Notes under the pieces: model-generated
Told to the model about the DNA's origin: nothing
Database searches by the model: none
The model's input: the letters and a program-made list of their open reading frames with translations, nothing else
Shown here: piece after piece, positions 35,874 to 49,024 of the stretch
Position numbering within the stretch: the first letter of the stretch is position 1
Layout: every line of letters starts with the position of its first letter
Origin: Alitta virens
Taxonomy: Eukaryota; Annelida; Polychaeta; Phyllodocida; Nereididae
Reading direction: 5' to 3'
Length of the DNA stretch: 64,000 bases
Assembly: GCA_932294295.1 (NCBI GenBank)
Contig: OW028578.1
Location: forward strand, 36,371,685-36,435,684
Translations under genes and position numbers: made by a program

Positions 35874-36796
35874 CTGTAATATATAATCAGCTGAAACTTA
35901 CATCATTCAAAGTGATTAACTTTTATGTATGAGCCACTGAACTCAACTAAAGATTAGGTCACAGTATAAATAACTCGGAATTAAATGATTTCTTTCATGA
36001 TATTATATAAAACTGATGTCTTCAAAGAAAGAATAAGAAACCAATTCTAAAACATCATTTTAAATGGTACAGCAAACAAGCTTTCCTTCTGAGACTTTCA
36101 CCATTTAATAATTTGTCAATGAATACTAAAATTAAGTAAATGATAACATCACCTGTCTTGGTCCCAACAACAAAATAGTTATATCAAGGATGCTAACTAG
36201 CATTGGGAGAGTTCAAAATCCTGTGAAAAACTAGAAAGAATTAAAATAAAGAACGAATGACTTAATATATGTCAGAAGGCCCACAGTAATGCCAGAACAT
36301 AATAGGAGCTTATTGCCAAATTAAAGATATTATTGCACTACAAGAACATCACTTACAGCAGAATTGAAGAAATCTGAGAAATATACTGATTATACATGAA
36401 ATCACAATCATATTACCAGATCATGGTAATTATTGGAAATATAATACTGTCAAAATTGGAATAATTCAGAGAAATCTTCAATGTACATCTCTTCTTATGA
36501 AATTTAATAACACAATTGTGTATCAGATAAACTCTACCTTATTTCAGTTTACAGTATGAAATAAATATACAGCCATTTGATATTTTGATATGAACGAATT
36601 CCAAATTCGTGCAACATAGGACGCTCCCTCCTGTCGCTGGTGTGTCCATCCACAGTATTCTGTGAAATGTGTTAATCACAATTTCCTATGAAAAAAAGAA
36701 GGAAAAAGGCTAGGTATAATATTCAATTGGCGCAGCTTGATTGTTGGTTTACAATGCAATAGGTCTGCCATGTATATTCTTTTTATACTTCATACA
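35874..36796. other. Right-arm non-coding sequence upstream of receptor D
   Basis: Inverted counterpart of about 1287-2247. No exon was recognised. It may hold the promoter or a 5' untranslated exon of copy D. Confidence 0.55.
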
Positions 36797-36961
36797 GTGC
36801 TCTCGGCTTTCAACCGCTGGGTCCCGGGTTTGATTCTCGGTCGAGCCTAAGTTGGATGGCTGTTTCATCCTTCGTCTCATTGCCATGGTTCCTGCCTGTC
36901 CTAATTAGCCCAACTGGGTCAGAAATACAGGACGTAAAGCCCTAATCACACACACACACAC
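36797..36961 (+). mobile_element. tRNA-derived SINE, 5'-truncated (right-arm copy)
   Basis: Starts within the tRNA-like head, has the B-box region GGTTTGATTCTCGGTCGAGC, the common body and a (CA)n tail. It is the duplicate of the copy at 1135-1286, with the same 5' truncation and flank. The right arm stops here and resumes at about 42575. Confidence 0.85.
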
Positions 36962-37879
36962 AATATACTTCATACATATATGCTCGCTGCACTATCTAAT
37001 TATGCTAATTATGCTAATAATACAATAATGCCTTAGGAATAATATGTTAATGCCTAAGCTTGAAGCCAAAGTCCATTTTTCATGTGAAACATGACATTGT
37101 AAACACATTCAAAATGTGAATATGCCAAAGCATAAGTGGACACTTTAAATTTTTAGATCAGCCTGCCTCATTTAGGCCAACCTGAACTGACGAAAGGTAA
37201 ACCTTCCTACCTGTTCAACTCCTGTACATATATATCATTTGAGGGTGTACATATCTCATGTCCCACAATGTAATCATTGTGTAATTTGGTTGTACCACTG
37301 AATATAATGTTAGTGTGTTATTTTCATTTTCCTTGATTACAATTCAATAAAAAATAGCGCATCATCCACAATTCGTCTAACGAATTAATGCCAGTTAATT
37401 ATTTATTAGGCGATAACCTTAGCTTTAGACAAAGTTTTAATTTTAAAAATCGGATGAAAACTGACAAAGTCATAAAACGTACTGGCAAGTCAGATCTTTA
37501 GAATTGCCTGCTTATACAGCGCAGGAGTGGACGTTTGTGGGAGCACAACCACAAAATCTGTTTGATCCGCTGTTTGCCACCAACCTACCTGCCTTCTCAT
37601 GCCTCCACCTGGCTTAATGTTTAATCGGTATGAACTACACTAAACGATGGACTACTCTGTAAAGTGAGATCACTTTTAAAGTTTTGAATCGAGCGTGGCT
37701 CTTCATGATGTTGGCCACGATGTGCCATAACTTATCTGCCTTCTCCTATTCGTATCTCGCTTAATACTTGGTCTATTGTCGATCTGAATACATGGAATGA
37801 AAGTTTAAGAGCTACACTATACAACAAGATTAATGAGTTTAATGTATGCAGCCTATCTTCCACACCAATTCGAATGGAT
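36962..37879. other. Start of 5.6-kb insertion in right arm; no gene seen
   Basis: AT-rich. The first bases (about 36970-37030) resemble 30930-30990. An AATAAAAAAT run near 37347 could be an element 3' end. No coding region was recognised. Confidence 0.45.
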
Positions 37880-40850
37880 GAACTCAGAACTCAGAACATA
37901 TTTATTTCATATTACAGATATAAATCATTGATACACTTTTACATATAAGAAAATAATAATGTAATTAAAGATAATACATGTAATATGAGGGGACATCTCT
38001 AAGATATTTGATATATCGCTACTGAGATGCCCCCCATGGTTTCCTGAGGACTCCCACCAATTCCATCACACCTTGATCCTACTATTTTATATCCTTTGTC
38101 GATGTGCTTCTATTTGATACACAGATGATGAAGATGTCTTCATGAAACGATATTCAGTTAAATGAAATTCACATACTTTGCAGTATTTTCTGATTGATAA
38201 AATGAAATTCACATATATTACAAAATATTTTCAGTTGATATAGTGGAATAGCTGGTATGAATCCCTTGAATAAATGTTCATGGACTGCTGGATCAAATTT
38301 AATTGGTTTGAATAGTATTTAAGTTCCTGTTCATATTTTAATTCTGGATGTGGTAATACCAAGAGGTAAAGAAATAAAAAGAAGAATCCCATACAGGGAA
38401 ACGAAAGACACACAAAGGAGGGATTAAGGAGGGGAAAAGAAGAATCCCAAGAGGCAATGCGATAGAACACAACTAGGTAAATACAAAGGCAGGAAAAAGA
38501 AGAGAAGACGGTATCAGCAAATCATGTATCATTTTGACAGATATAGCAATTCATTATTGTGCAATTTTCCGAGTAATTACATATAAAATAATTTTTTATA
38601 TACTGTGAAAAACTAGAGATACTCTGAGTATAAATCTTTTCTTTGATACAGGTTGGACAGCTGTTTAAGATTTTTGGTAACCTAAAGCAAATACTATTAT
38701 TGACAATAAATGTCTACTAGACAGGGATTCCAAACTATCTGCATTTCTGGTTTCATAATTATGTCTATCTGAGTGTCTGTTATATTGTAGGGATAAAAAA
38801 TAGTGTGGGAGGGTTCTATTTTCGAATTTGTAGGAAAATTTAAGTTCTTGCAGTGCACATAGGTCAGAGATTTTAAGTAATTGAAGTCCTTTGAAAATTG
38901 GATTGGTATGAGCATTGTATTTATCCTTTATAATAAGTTTTACTGATTTATTTTTCAATTTAAATAACCTATTGCTTTTGGTGCCCCATGCTAAAATGCC
39001 ATAATTCATATAAGGTAAGATCAGAGAGTTATACAAATATTTTCTGTTGAGTTGCATGTATGTGAGGCTTCCAAGAGAGATGGGAATCCAAAATGATTCC
39101 CAAGTAGTTAAATTTGTCAACAAATTCAATGACAACATCATCGATTTTAATGTTTAGTTTTCAACGTGCCTCATGGGATTATAAAATAACATAGCCCTAG
39201 TCTTATTAACATTCAGTGATAATTTATTCAACCTAAACCAGTCATTTATATTCTTTAGTTCACTATTGATTTTATCCTCTAAATTTTGATTGAAATTGCC
39301 AAATGTATTAAGAGTTGCAGAAAGTACTGTATCATCAGCATAAATAATCGGCTTAAAAAGTAAGGTTACCATTTTGCTATCATTTATATAAATAATAAAT
39401 AACAGGGGCCCCAGAATTGATCCCTGTGGCACTCCAGTACTAAGCATTCGAAAATCTGATTGTTTGCTATTAAGGTCCACATACTGGTTGCTCTCTGACA
39501 GAAAATGACTAAGTAAGAGTAGAGAATTACCTGACACACCATAATAAGTCTATTTATTTATTAGAATTTCATGATCCAAAGTATCAAAAGCTTTTGAAAG
39601 ATCTAGATAAATATTGATTGGTATTTCATTATTATCAATTTTTGAAACTTTTCTGTTTATAATTTCCAAAGTTGCCAACTCAGTTGAATGGTTAGTTCTA
39701 TAACCGTAGTGGTTATCATAAAAAAAATCAAATCTATTAAAATAATCATATAACTGAATATGCATTACTTTTTCAATAACTTTGGATATACTGGGTAAAA
39801 CTGAGACTGGTCTATAATTATCAAAAACATAATTTTCATTTCTCTTGAATAGTGGTAGTTCTTTTTGCTTTTTCAGCTTGTTTGGAAAAATGCCTGTATT
39901 TATAGACTGATTTATAATTAAAGTCAAAGATTCAAGAAATTTCAATTTTTTTAAGTTTCAATAACTTATTAGATAATCTATCAATTCCGCAGCTTGATTT
40001 TGATTTCAGTTTATCTATTATTTCTATCACTTTCTGTTTGTTTATTTCACTAAATTCAAAATGGTTTTAAGTAGGGTTATTCAGATAATCTCTGTAGGAT
40101 TTGTTAGCCAGGTAAGAATAGTACTTGCTAATCTAGGTCCAATTTCAGTGAAATATGTATTAAAATTGTTTACAACTATTGTTGGATCACTTTCAGGAAG
40201 ATCATTTATCAGGAAATATTTTGGAATCTTATCTATTTTGTGATTTTTATTTAAAATTTATTTTAATGTTGTCCATGTGCTCTATCATATTTAAAATTTT
40301 CAAAGCATTTATTGTAGTAAGTTTTCTTTGCCAGTAGAATATTTTGTCTTAGAATTCTATTATATGTTTGTAAATTTGTCGTATACTCATTGTAATCTGA
40401 ACTATTGCTAGGAGTAGCTCTGAGTTTAGCATATAATTTATCCCTAAATTTGATGGATCTCATAATGCCTGCAGTTATCCATTTGCTCTTTTTATGTTTA
40501 TACTTATTGTAGCGGACTAATTTTACAGGAAGATGTTTGTTCAGAGCATTTTGTATTATATCATTGAGCAAGTTATAGTTCACATTTGGATCAGTACCTA
40601 TATCTGTGCAAAATTTATCAGTAGTGCAATTTAATCCAATTTCATTTTTGAAATTATCTTCGGCTATTAGAGTGTTTGTAAAAATTTGAATAAATTTTAG
40701 ATTTTCATTTGTTATAGAAAGATAATCTAAAGTAACAAAATATGGTTGGTGGTCAGAAATATTATAATTGAGAATTCCAGCTGTTGTCTTAGAGAAATCG
40801 GAGGATAACTTAACATAGTTAAGATCAGACGCATGACGCTTGTCATGAGG
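37880..40850 (-). mobile_element. Decayed CR1-like LINE
   Basis: Minus-strand LINE. From 5' to 3': an endonuclease end (ISDHQPYF near 40740), an EN-RT linker (SKWITAGIMRSIKFRDKLY near 40470), NYRPVSVLPSISKVIEK near 39800, YLDLSKAFDTLDHEI near 39590, VPQGSILGPLLFI near 39430, YADDT near 39340, and a thumb/C-terminus (YMNYGILAWGTKSN near 38980). An in-frame TAG near 39549 and at least one shift near 39100 break the frame. Short CTGAGTT-type repeats near 37880 may be the 3' terminal microsatellite. It has the same architecture as the element split around 13562-15158. Confidence 0.88.
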
Positions 40851-42170
40851 TTTGCCTCGCTGTTCGAGAATCTTGTATTAGAAAAACACCAAGGGTACAA
40901 CTCTTTTGGCATGTGCGAGATCGTCATTTTTCTGAATTCTACAATAATCGTGGGTCACATGACCTCCTTCAAACTTGATCATATGGCCTAGGCCTCTGGG
41001 CCTTCGGCTATTAATATGAAGAAATCACAGCATGCAATGTCAGTCTATGTCAATATTTTTTTATTCAGAATTTATTAATCATAAAACCTGTGAAGATAGT
41101 CTAAATAAATGCACATTATTATATTTATTATCAATAATATTTATAGGAATAATAAATAAACAATTTTTGTTGGGCTCACTTTTCAAGCACACTGGCTCCT
41201 ACAAAATCAGCTGCCAGAACTTTCTGAACTCTACATCATCACTTCAAATTCTTTTATGCCAAAATTTGGGAAAACTGAGAATATTTCAAGCCATTAACAC
41301 AAGATACCACCTCAAATGTTAATATCTGCAAATTGACTTACTTTTGAAGGCGATTACATGTTTACTTTTGTCTAAATCAAACCCAGACCTTGTTGGAGTT
41401 GCAGACAACATGCTTGGTAATGCTATGTATACGCACAAACAAGTATTTCCATGTTCACACACTAATTGTTTGATTTCATTGATATATATCAACTATGAAT
41501 ACCATACATTCAAATTTATGAATGCAGAAATATGGATCGAAGACAGGGTTTACATTGACAGTCAAACAGTGTTTATTGAGCGCGTAGGAATTCATTTTGT
41601 TAGATGGGAACTAGATCGGAGGATCCAGACCTAGTTGACAACATGCCTCTAGCAGCAGTCTGGACAGTTGTCAACAGAATTTGTCATCAGAAATGACTGC
41701 TGACTTCTTAAAGGGTCAATTTGAGCACTATGAACTAGTTCATTCTGTTTTTGGCGTTGCAACTCTTGTCCAACGTTTTGCGTATACTTATTTCAAAGAT
41801 TCAAAATGTCTGATTGGCTGAGATGTCTAAATTGAGGTCAAATTAAAAAAGATAATTTCCAGAAATAGTGTTAACCATGACCCATCACGAACTAAAATCC
41901 AGGTAAACGTATCATACTGATTGGGGGAAGTTCAGGTTATATCTATCCATTATTGTCAATGAGAGATCAAAAGTTAGACTCTACTGTATATACAGTTGTA
42001 CTGCTAGCGCCGACACAAATGCCTTTATTTTTGCAGAAATACAGATTATAGTTGGAATTTATGTGAGAGAAAATATGCAATAGTCTTAAGCCTATCTGTA
42101 ATTTCTTTCAGATTTAAAAAAGACCAATTATTAAGGATTTGAGATCATTTTTCTGACACTAGCTAGGTAT
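40851..42170. other. Intergenic, no gene recognised
   Basis: Two short open frames (41032-41322 and 41344-41634) show no domain, signal peptide or splice context. This is part of the insertion interrupting the right arm. Confidence 0.4.
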
Positions 42171-42250
42171 GACGTTTGGTAGCAGGTCGATTCGTCACTG
42201 CGCAATTCGACATAATGAAAACTTGTCCATTCGTCATCCAAAATTGGTCC

Positions 42251-42446
42251 GTTCGTCATCCGAAATTGGTTGATTCGTCACCCAAAATACAGTTAATTCA
42301 ATTGTAATTTATTTTTATTTCTTTATTTTTATATTTATTTGTCATATCGTTCGTCATCCGAAATTGGTTGATTCGTCACCCAAAATACAGTTAATTCAAT
42401 TGTAATTTATTTTTATTTCTTTATTTTTATATTTATTTGTCATACT
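42251..42446. repeat. 98-bp tandem duplication
   Basis: Two apparently identical 98-bp copies (42251-42348 and 42349-42446), beginning GTTCGTCATCCGAAATTGGT. Shorter TTCGTCA motifs precede them from about 42190. The lack of differences suggests a recent duplication. Confidence 0.9.
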
Positions 42447-42574
42447 CCCAGTATACTGTACATTATAAATGAAATAATTGGTAGAAAGGGTTGAAATCAA
42501 AATTAATTAATTTGTACAAAGGAAGTTCAAAAGAGCCTGAATAGAGTCATTGCGTGAATAAAAGAAAAACATTT

Positions 42575-44165
42575 CAACATATATAATCACAGAAACGGCT
42601 TTTGCTTGTTAAATTGCTATGTAATCCAGTCATCTAGATCACACAAACGGCATTTGTTTGCTAATTTATATTTAATTGAAGATCTGACACATTATCTAAG
42701 CTCAGAAAACACTCGCCTGCAAAACAAGTTTTTTGAACACTGAGAAGCTTTTATTGGGGGAACCATGTCATCCTTCAATGGACTTGTGGAAGAGTAAACA
42801 TCACCTTACTTCAATATGGACTGTTGGCGTTTGTGTATTTAGGTTGAATAATTGAAGATAAACTTCTTGTAATTTTTTAAAAGCTGATACTTTTTTTTCA
42901 CTCGAATAGACATCTGTCAATTAGGTGATTCTGAAATAACGCAATCACCTATAAAATAGGTATATTCGACGTATCTGATAAATAATTACAATGTACAATG
43001 TTTGAATATTTATAATATAAATACTAGAAAAAAATTTCACATAAATTTAGATTAATTTTGAGATTGCAAGAACAGCCACTTACGGGACATAGCATCTCTG
43101 GGCTGACTTCTACACAAAAAAACGCTAATATCACCTTTAGCTCTGGGTAATAGCTTGAGACAAATGAATAAGCCTCAGTTATATTTCAATCTAACACAGC
43201 GATAATATGCAATGCTAATATACTAAAACTAATACAAAGAATGGGAAGACTCGCCTTAATTTACTAGATCATGCATGTGCATTAGACTTCGTGATTTAGG
43301 CAGTGATGTTTAATGCCTGACTTCAGAATGCTGAATGAGTAGCAATACAAAAACACAAAAACTGTGAACATTACACACATCCTTGCCTAGATCTGTTTTG
43401 TTACTATAATTTTGTCAAGTGTGAAAATAAAACTGCCATTATCTATGCGATCATCTGCATGCTTTGCTTGCCGGACTGTAGTGACACAGTTATGATTGTG
43501 ATTATTTAAATATATTTTATTAATATAAAATTAGTTAAGCATTAATGCTCCCCACCTTTCCTGGCGCCACACTCCTCATATCGGCCAATCATAGGCATAT
43601 CATTTTAATCCCTTTCCAAGCCCAATAAAACTATGGGACAAGGGCTAAGTGGTCATTAGCTTTCATTCCTTCGTTCCCACCCTCCCAATACCCCATCAAA
43701 ATTGTTCATTTTAATTCTAGATGGTTCACCATTTTTTCTCGATATATTTGCTTGTATAACATATTTATCATATGTATATATATTTTCAGTCTGTCACAGT
43801 GAGTATTATTATCTAAGTTGCGATAACATTAGAATAAGTCCTGTGCTGATTATTATTGTCTAAGTTATATAAGACTAGGATAAGTCTGGTACTGTTTAAC
43901 TTACCATAAGACTGGATTAGTCATGTCTGTTGCTCATGACGTTTATACTAATATATGTAAGTTTCATTCATGTTAAAGTTCTATAACTAACATGTACGTT
44001 TTCAGAGACATTTGCGAATTCCTTGTGTTTGATGAGCATGGGGCTTCCACAAGAGCAATGTCTCTTGTATGTGTGTTGATTCATGTATGTTGCCAATAAA
44101 GGCCTATTCAAGCAATTAAGTACAATAGAGAATTTTTAGATGACTGCAGGAGTGTTAGAACACTG
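42575..44165. repeat. Outer part of right arm of inverted duplication
   Basis: Reverse complement of 1-1055, including the terminal match AGTGTTAGAACACTGG at about 44150-44165. No gene was recognised. Confidence 0.8.
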
Positions 44166-44429
44166 GCAATGAGATAAACCATTAGTTTTGTGACAAATCA
44201 TGAAGTTGCAATGTATGAAATTGTGCTGTTTACAGGGTGGGGAATCTTGATGTCAGCTAAGTTCAGCGTCGCCGAGTGTAACCTTTGAACGTTTTCTGAA
44301 CACATGTCAATAATGGACTGACCACAGTGATGATATGAAATTCTGTTATGGTGAAATGCTTTTAGATTATCATGAAGAGCGTAGCCTGATTTGCTACTTT
44401 TATAAATGAATAGGAGAATGCAAAGAAGC

Positions 44430-44970
44430 CGGTTCTTGGCCAACGTCATTAAGAGCATCACCCGATTCACAACTGCATGTAAAAGAGCAGCAGGTCTATC
44501 ATCATGTTTTTGGATCAAAATAGGCTGAGATAGAGGCTGGAGAAAGCCCCAGTAAAGCACAACATTTGTTTGTAGATGCATCGACCAGAGAATTGTGTGC
44601 AAGTCACATCCCCACCTTTGCTATATAACTGTGCTGCACTAAACACCTCGTATAGTGTGCTCTGGGCATTAACTTATTATATAGTACATAGTCTACTGAA
44701 ATTACCATTTTGCAAATATGCCAGACTATAGTTTTGTAATAATTTCAGACTATGAGAACCATGAGGATGGAAACCGACTATATCGTATATACATGTAGAA
44801 TTTTTGAAGATTTTTTAAAATAAATTATTTGACAATGTGTACTATTTCTTACTATGCATAAGGTAAATGGGGGCAGTCTGTGAGTAAATTGCTTAATTTC
44901 AAATGATTTCACTTTACAAGTCTTCAAAAAATGATGTGTCATTAACATGACATAAGCCTACAATATTTAA
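44430..44970 (-). repeat. Inverted copy of 28580-29100
   Basis: See the partner at 28580. A minus-strand open frame (44602-44198) extends beyond the shared block but has no recognised domain. Confidence 0.75.
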
Positions 44971-45048
44971 TGTAGCAGTATATTTTGTATATTTCATAGG
45001 TTTATGTCATAGTGTCAAATTCAATCTATTTTAGTGTGAAATCTTTTA

Positions 45049-45454
45049 TGTTACAGACGAGTTTTACAGCAGCGTTGTAAACCATGCTGTAAACGAGGGG
45101 CAATGCTCTCGTGATGTCATCAACGGAGGTAACGTGTGCAAAACAGCACGGGGTGGCAGTTCCCCGGAAACACCGGAAGCAGTTTTATTAACTAGGATCC
45201 AGGGGCATTTGTCCTTGGATCTTATTATTAAAGCTGGGGAACTTGCCTCCCCACCAAGTTGGTGACGTCACGGGGGCCCCTGGCCCCTCTGCCGATAAAT
45301 AAGAAGATGTGTATGATAGTTAGTTAGTTTTGGTTGGATCTGGAAATGTAACTGTTCAAAATTCTTGCTGATTAATAAAACCTATGGATTTTAAAACACA
45401 ATGAGAAGTAGAATCATCTGTCAAACGTACAAGCATTAGTAGGAGCCGTGTTCA
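45049..45454 (+). mobile_element. Candidate LTR of a BEL/Pao-like retrotransposon with primer-binding-type sequence
   Basis: A 406-bp segment starts TG (TGTTACAGACGAG) and ends CA (GCCGTGTTCA). It has a TATA-like GATAAATAAG near 45292 and AATAAA near 45375. Directly after it comes ATTGGTGCCGTGACCAGGAT, the kind of sequence found just inside the 5' LTR of BEL/Pao-type elements. Only a stub of internal sequence is present and no second LTR was found, so it would be a truncated element. Boundaries are inferred. Confidence 0.45.
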
Positions 45455-45479
45455 ATTGGTGCCGTGACCAGGATCTGGT

Positions 45480-46245
45480 ATTACCACTGATTACAGGACT
45501 AAATTTCAAATTGGAAGTAGAAGGATCTGCATACTTGATCGACCAGTCCTCTACATCAAGACAACCCGGATTATTCTGCAAGCAAAAAGATTTTTGGACT
45601 ATTTCAAATTATTATGTTATGACTGTCTGGCAGGGGATCCTTAAGCCTCAGAACTGAACTTGTTATGACGTAATAGCCAAGCGTAGCATTAGGGGAATGA
45701 TAATGGTATCAAATAAAATTGTGCGAAGTATGGTTATTCATCTTAATCTAGTTACATGTATTACACTTTCACACTGTATTCTGCCCTGCCGGAATTGTTG
45801 CTTCTTGTGATTTCCCAAGATGAGGGTCTGAGGTTCAGACTATTCTCAGATAATATCTTCTGCAATAATGTTGCTGGGCAGAAGGGGCCCTAGTATGTCC
45901 TGGGCCTGGTAACACTGTGGGTGAAGACCTGTCTAACAATAATAAATTTCGATAGGATTTAAATCATTTCTCCCCCCCCCCCCCACAATTCTTTGTGTTC
46001 TTAACCTCAAGTGAATACCATGCTACTCCGTATTTTTTTATTTATCTGGTAACAACCTGAGACTCTTGGCCTTCATAGACCTTTGACTTATAATATATGT
46101 TGCATAATGTTATTGTTACTGTGGTGGCCCTTGTGACAACACTGCAGTGTCTTAACATGGGTCTCCTGACCTGTATGTACCTTATCATTTGTATTTATGT
46201 GGTCAAATAAAATATTCTCTCTCTCTCTTTAACTATCCCATACCT
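45480..46245 (+). other. Intergenic with a probable retroelement 3' end
   Basis: No domain is visible. A CAAATAAAATATT signal followed by a (TC)n run at about 46205-46230 resembles the 3' end of a non-LTR element. A C-run lies at about 45972-45985. Confidence 0.35.
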
Positions 46246-46515
46246 AGCAGATGTGAATGACGTTACAACTAACTTACTGTGCTGACGGGTTGACTATCAT
46301 TATGACTTCATAAATCATAATCCTTAAGTTAAGTCAACTTGCCTTTGTATTAGATCCCTGTGAGTGTTAAAAAAAATTATTTTGTTATGCAAGGTACATA
46401 GCCTTAAATTCATAAGAATCCCATTAGTACTTTATCATAGCCACCTGTCATAAAACGGAAATTTCATTGTCTTTTCAGAATCTCCTGCTTTAGTAGAAAC
46501 TCTTAGAAAAGCACA

Positions 46516-48710
46516 ATGAGCAACCAACCAATTGACCATGGATGGGCATGGATGTGCACCCTGGGTAAAGTATTGCTTCTTTCTGCCAGTTTTTCATTTC
46601 TAATCATTCCCCCTTCTTAGTAAAGTAAATGCACACATACGGTGATGTGCACACTTAGAAAAAATATATATTTCCAAATTTTATTTGAAAACTCTAAAAA
46701 AGATTTTTACATGTAGCATAATAGAAGGTTAGAGGGTTAGGCTGGCCTTGTCAACGACATCTGTGGCGTCTAATTTGACTGCCTGTTCAGTTTAAGACAA
46801 TGAATCTCAAACGCTGATGCTCATGAAGATTAAAGAACTCACCCAAAGCTAATTTATGTAACAAATATCACATTTAACTTACATCAGGGGTCAGTGGCAG
46901 AGTGCATGGTGGTCTCCGTCTAACTATCAAATAAATGTCATGATCGATTTTATTCACTGTATTAATTATAGTTTGATGGTAACTTAATCTATTCATTCAC
47001 TGTTTTCCAGGGGCGGCTATGTGCATGTTTTACTTTATCAGAATGCTGCGATCACTGGGAATATTACTTGTCGATGTCATCGTCAGATTTCATTCGTCGT
47101 CAGCTATGGCCTCTTTGTTATTGGGTCTTATGGGGGCTGGAGTCTCATTAAATCATTACTCAATTTATTTTTGACTCAGTGTACATGCTCTGTGGCCGAG
47201 CCTGTATAGCTGTAGCTGAGAAAGTTCACTCTCTCTCACTGCATTGACCATGGTACAAGCAGTGACTGGGCAGATAGATAGCCAATGCCCTGTAATTTTG
47301 AATAGGCCTCTCCACGTTATTTTTTATGTATTTTTTTTTAACTTTACACAAATATATGTACCTATAGCTGTTGTAGTGTTACAAGCAATATTGTCTGTTT
47401 TCAGCACCCCTGGGTTGGTGCTAGATACGACAGCTACAGGTCTGTGATCATAGTGGGGGCTACACTGGCCTTTATTGCTACTCTGGCAACTGCCTTTTCT
47501 GCAACTATTTACCATGTGGTATTCATCTATGGCATTATCGGTGGTATGTCCAGTATTTTATATCTTGTAATATAAACAAAATGCTAAAATAATCCAGATT
47601 CCTGGTGTTTTGGTTTGTCATAAGTGTAGTAGGGTAGTGATAATCTTACAAATTCTTGCAACAACAGGAAACCATCGGAGGATCTGTCCAAGGTCTATGT
47701 TCCATGGTAGTGGTGTGAATCTTTAGGCCCATCTACCCCGGCCATAACATAAATCTTCAATCCATGTAAATTATGTTTCATTTCCTTCCAGGCACTGGCA
47801 TGGGAGTGCTCTCAGGGCCAGCGATTGTCACCGTCGGAATGTACTTTGACAAGAGACGCTCATTGGCTAACGGACTTGCCACTGCAGGTGGCAGTTTTGG
47901 TCAACTGGTCATTCCAATCCTCATTCGATTTCTCTTGGACAATTTCCGTTTTCAAGGAGGAATGTTGATTTTCTCAGCCATTTTTCTCCATATCATTCCA
48001 GCAGCTCTTCTGCTGCGCCCTCTCTCGTTTTATAACAAAAAGAAAAGCCCAACATCCACCAGGAGGCCACTTTTGGAGGGAAAATTGGATGACATTGAAA
48101 ATGGCCATGCAGCTATAACCAATGGAGTCAATGGGCACATGAAGGTTGATGACCATGCACACACAAAACCTTCTGATAATGGTGTCAACCGAAAATATCA
48201 AAGAGAAAAGCAAACATGTAAAAGTTCAAAATGGTGCAAATGGGAAAGTTGATCACGAAATGAACGGACATGATTATAATGACTGCACAAATGGAGATAT
48301 TAAAAAAGAAGATGGATATACTTTGCTCAATGTACAACACAATGATCGCGACCGCTCACCGACTCCAGAAAGCAAAACATGTCACAATAGCTCATCGAAT
48401 TACTTTAAACAAAGGCAAAGAAAATTCAGTACTGTGTCTACAGACGGTCAACCACAGAACAGGAGAAAAATCTCAGTTTACAGCAGCCAGATGTCGCTAG
48501 GTGTTCAGCCACCTGCTGGACAATTGCCAGATTCTTCCAAACACGCCCCCTGGAGTCAAGTGTGTGCCAAAACTGCTTGTTGTTGCAGTTAAAATGTGCC
48601 AGATGATGTAGTGCCTCTGGTCACATGGAGACTTTTCAAAAACAAAGTATTCTGCCTTTATTTATTTGGAGTGTGCATGGGGAACTCGGGATACCTCAAT
48701 GCCTTATTGT
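46516..48710 (+). pseudogene. Monocarboxylate-transporter-like MFS gene, damaged
   Basis: Four exons are readable. Exon 1 (46516-46564) starts at an ATG, encodes the conserved start ending DHGWAWMCTL and has donor G|GTAAAG. Exon 2 (from 47011, after ttttccag) gives TM1-2 (MCMFYFIRMLRSLGILLVDV, then SSSAMASLLLGLMGAG). Exon 3 (47405-47543) is in frame with donor G|GTATGT (RYDSYRSVIIVGATLAF, YHVVFIYGIIG). Exon 4 (from 47792) has YFDKRRSLANGLATAGG, the MCT motif after TM4, followed by TM5-6 and a long hydrophilic loop. The family are 12-TM proton-linked or facilitated transporters. Lesions: no good donor ends exon 2 before an in-frame TGA near 47173, the loop shifts frame near 48190, and a TAA at 48590 precedes the TM7-like FKNKVFCLYLFGVCMGNSGY. 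The second half is missing. It is a pseudogene, or badly assembled. Confidence 0.82.
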
Positions 48711-49020
48711 TTCTTTCTTGGAAATGACATATTTAAACACTTAATTGTTTTCTTGGGCTAAAATATTAGTGCTTTATACCTTATTGATTTGATTATACAT
48801 TTATTTGTGTGTTTCATTTACAAAGTAAGGTATCTTTTCTTTAATAACCTTTAAAAGTTACTAAATCACTTCTTGTAATACTTGTAGTGAAATAGTTTAT
48901 ACAAACGCTAGATGTCACAGTGTAGATAACATCAATAAATGCATTGTTGTAAGTCAGTTGAACTTTGATGTATGTAAATGATCTTTTTATGAGAATCTCT
49001 GCAAAGTTTTCACGGTTATC
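48711..49020. other. Downstream flank of the MCT-like gene
   Basis: AT-rich, no exon recognised. TM8-12 of the transporter are not visible here. Confidence 0.45.
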
Positions 49021-49024
49021 TAGA

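Noticed and set aside
41032..41634. Two neighbouring open frames of 96 codons
   Set aside because: No domain, leader, splice context or repeat support; length is compatible with chance in AT-rich DNA.
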